This document shows positions 12,695-13,842 of a DNA stretch of 13,842 nucleotides, piece after piece. Under the pieces are notes generated by a model. That model made no database searches. It saw only the letters and a list, made by a program, of their open reading frames with translations, and was not told where the DNA came from. The DNA comes from Halorhodospira sp. (GTDB lineage Bacteria; Pseudomonadota; Gammaproteobacteria; Nitrococcales; Halorhodospiraceae). The stretch covers positions 1-13,842 of the forward strand of contig SKJZ01000204.1 in assembly GCA_007121755.1 (NCBI GenBank). Reading direction: 5' to 3'. The position numbers and the translations under genes are program-made. Every line of letters begins with the position of its first letter. The first letter of the stretch is position 1.

Positions 12695-13842
12695 ATGAGT
12701 TCTGGAAAGATCGTCCAGGTCATCGGCGCCGTCGTCGACGTTGAGTTTCCCCGGGAGAGCGTCCCGCGCATCTACGACGCCTTGCTGGTTGGCGAGCGGG
12801 GGCTGACCCTCGAAGTCCAGCAGCAGCTAGGTGACGGCGTGGTGCGGACCATCGCCATGGGCTCCTCGGACGGGCTGAAGCGCAGCGAGAAGGTCACCAA
12901 CACCGGCAAGCCGATTTCGGTCCCGGTCGGCCAGGGAACCCTCGGCCGTCTGATGGATGTCCTCGGCAATCCGGTCGACGAAGCCGGCGACGTCCAGACC
13001 GAGGAGCGTTGGTCGATTCACCGCAAAGCGCCCTCCTACGAGGATCAGGCCGGCGGCCAGGAGTTGCTGGAGACCGGGATCAAGGTGATCGACCTGCTCT
13101 GCCCCTTTGCGAAGGGGGGCAAGGTCGGCCTGTTCGGGGGCGCCGGCGTCGGCAAGACCGTCAACATGATGGAGTTGATCCGGAACATCGCCATCGAGCA
13201 CGCGGGTTACTCGGTGTTTGCCGGCGTCGGCGAGCGTACCCGTGAAGGCAACGACTTCTACCACGAGATGAAGGACTCCGACGTCCTCGACAAGGTCGCC
13301 CTGGTCTACGGGCAGATGAACGAGCCGCCGGGTAACCGGCTGCGGGTCGCGTTGACCGGGCTGACCATGGCGGAGTACTTCCGTGATGAGGGGCGTGACG
13401 TGCTGATGTTCATCGACAACATCTACCGTTACACGCTCGCCGGCCAGGAGGTCTCTGCGCTGCTCGGCCGCATGCCCTCCTCGGTGGGCTACCAGCCGAC
13501 GCTGGCGGAGGAGATGGGCAAGCTGCAGGAGCGCATCACCTCCACCAAGACCGGGTCCATCACCTCGATCCAGGCGGTCTACGTGCCCGCCGACGACTTG
13601 ACCGACCCGTCACCGGCCACCACTTTCGCCCACTTGGACGCCACCATCGTGCTCTCCCGCCAGATCGCCGAGTTGGGCATTTACCCGGCGGTGGACCCGC
13701 TGGACTCCACGTCGCGCCAGCTCGACCCGCTGGTCATCGGGCAGGAGCACTACGACGTGGCACGTGGTGTACAGGGCGTGCTGCAGCGCTATAAAGAGCT
13801 GAAGGACATCATCGCCATCCTCGGTATGGACGAGCTGTCCGA
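12695..13842 (+). CDS. atpD: F0F1 ATP synthase subunit beta (AtpD, 3'-truncated by window edge)
   Basis: Beta carries the three catalytic sites that make ATP in the F1 head. The window contains the start and 382 complete codons of a protein usually about 460 residues long; the frame is still open at the last base. The N-terminal beta-barrel starts SSGKIVQVIGAVVDVEFP. Walker A GGAGVGKT is at residues 148-155, the catalytic Glu in GVGERTREGND is residue 180, and the Walker B region VLMFIDNIYRYT and the loop LLGRMPSSVGYQPTLAEEMG are intact. The last visible residues are AILGMDELS, the start of the DELSEED region. GAGG (12683-12686) lies 8 nt before ATG 12695. The remaining C-terminal helical domain and atpC (epsilon) are expected just past the right edge. 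Confidence 0.99.
   Translation, partial: MSSGKIVQVIGAVVDVEFPRESVPRIYDALLVGERGLTLEVQQQLGDGVVRTIAMGSSDGLKRSEKVTNTGKPISVPVGQGTLGRLMDVLGNPVDEAGDVQTEERWSIHRKAPSYEDQAGGQELLETGIKVIDLLCPFAKGGKVGLFGGAGVGKTVNMMELIRNIAIEHAGYSVFAGVGERTREGNDFYHEMKDSDVLDKVALVYGQMNEPPGNRLRVALTGLTMAEYFRDEGRDVLMFIDNIYRYTLAGQEVSALLGRMPSSVGYQPTLAEEMGKLQERITSTKTGSITSIQAVYVPADDLTDPSPATTFAHLDATIVLSRQIAELGIYPAVDPLDSTSRQLDPLVIGQEHYDVARGVQGVLQRYKELKDIIAILGMDELS

Overview
This is a conserved, origin-proximal chromosomal segment of a GC-rich gammaproteobacterium. That call rests on the gene order yidC-mnmE-mnmG-rsmG-parA-parB followed by atpI-B-E-F-H-A-G-D, and on close agreement of the proteins with their gammaproteobacterial counterparts: AtpF, AtpH, AtpA and AtpG have the same length as in E. 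coli, and MnmG Cys47/Cys277 and AtpA Arg376 keep the same numbering. The strong GC preference, the composition and a 95-residue c subunit would fit a Chromatiales or Ectothiorhodospiraceae-like organism, but that narrower placement is a guess.

Layout. Positions 1-1323 hold the C-terminal part of the membrane insertase YidC, and 1281-2663 hold mnmE, which overlaps yidC. Positions 2664-3087 have no credible gene. They contain a 258-bp element bounded by perfect 49-bp inverted repeats and, 10 bp to its right, a perfect parS partition site. Positions 3088-7349 hold mnmG, rsmG, parA and parB, tightly packed and probably co-transcribed. A 149-bp spacer (7350-7498) carries small palindromes and the likely atp promoters. 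The F-type ATP synthase operon then runs from 7499 to the right edge: atpI, the Fo genes atpB, atpE and atpF, then atpH, atpA, atpG and a truncated atpD. All genes are on the + strand.

How they work together. MnmE and MnmG form one enzyme that modifies the wobble uridine of certain tRNAs, and RsmG methylates 16S rRNA. ParA, ParB and the parS site between mnmE and mnmG form a complete chromosome-partition module. The atp genes encode the proton-driven ATP synthase, whose proton-path and catalytic residues are intact where visible.

Most of the window is ordinary housekeeping DNA. The part that stands out is the gene-free gap 2664-3087, where a long-stem inverted-repeat element (MITE-like, or a structured dispersed repeat) lies directly beside parS. 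Smaller points are the odd start region of mnmE, a Thr in place of Asn in the MnmE G4 motif, and the palindrome-rich atp promoter region. I do not see an undescribed multi-gene system.
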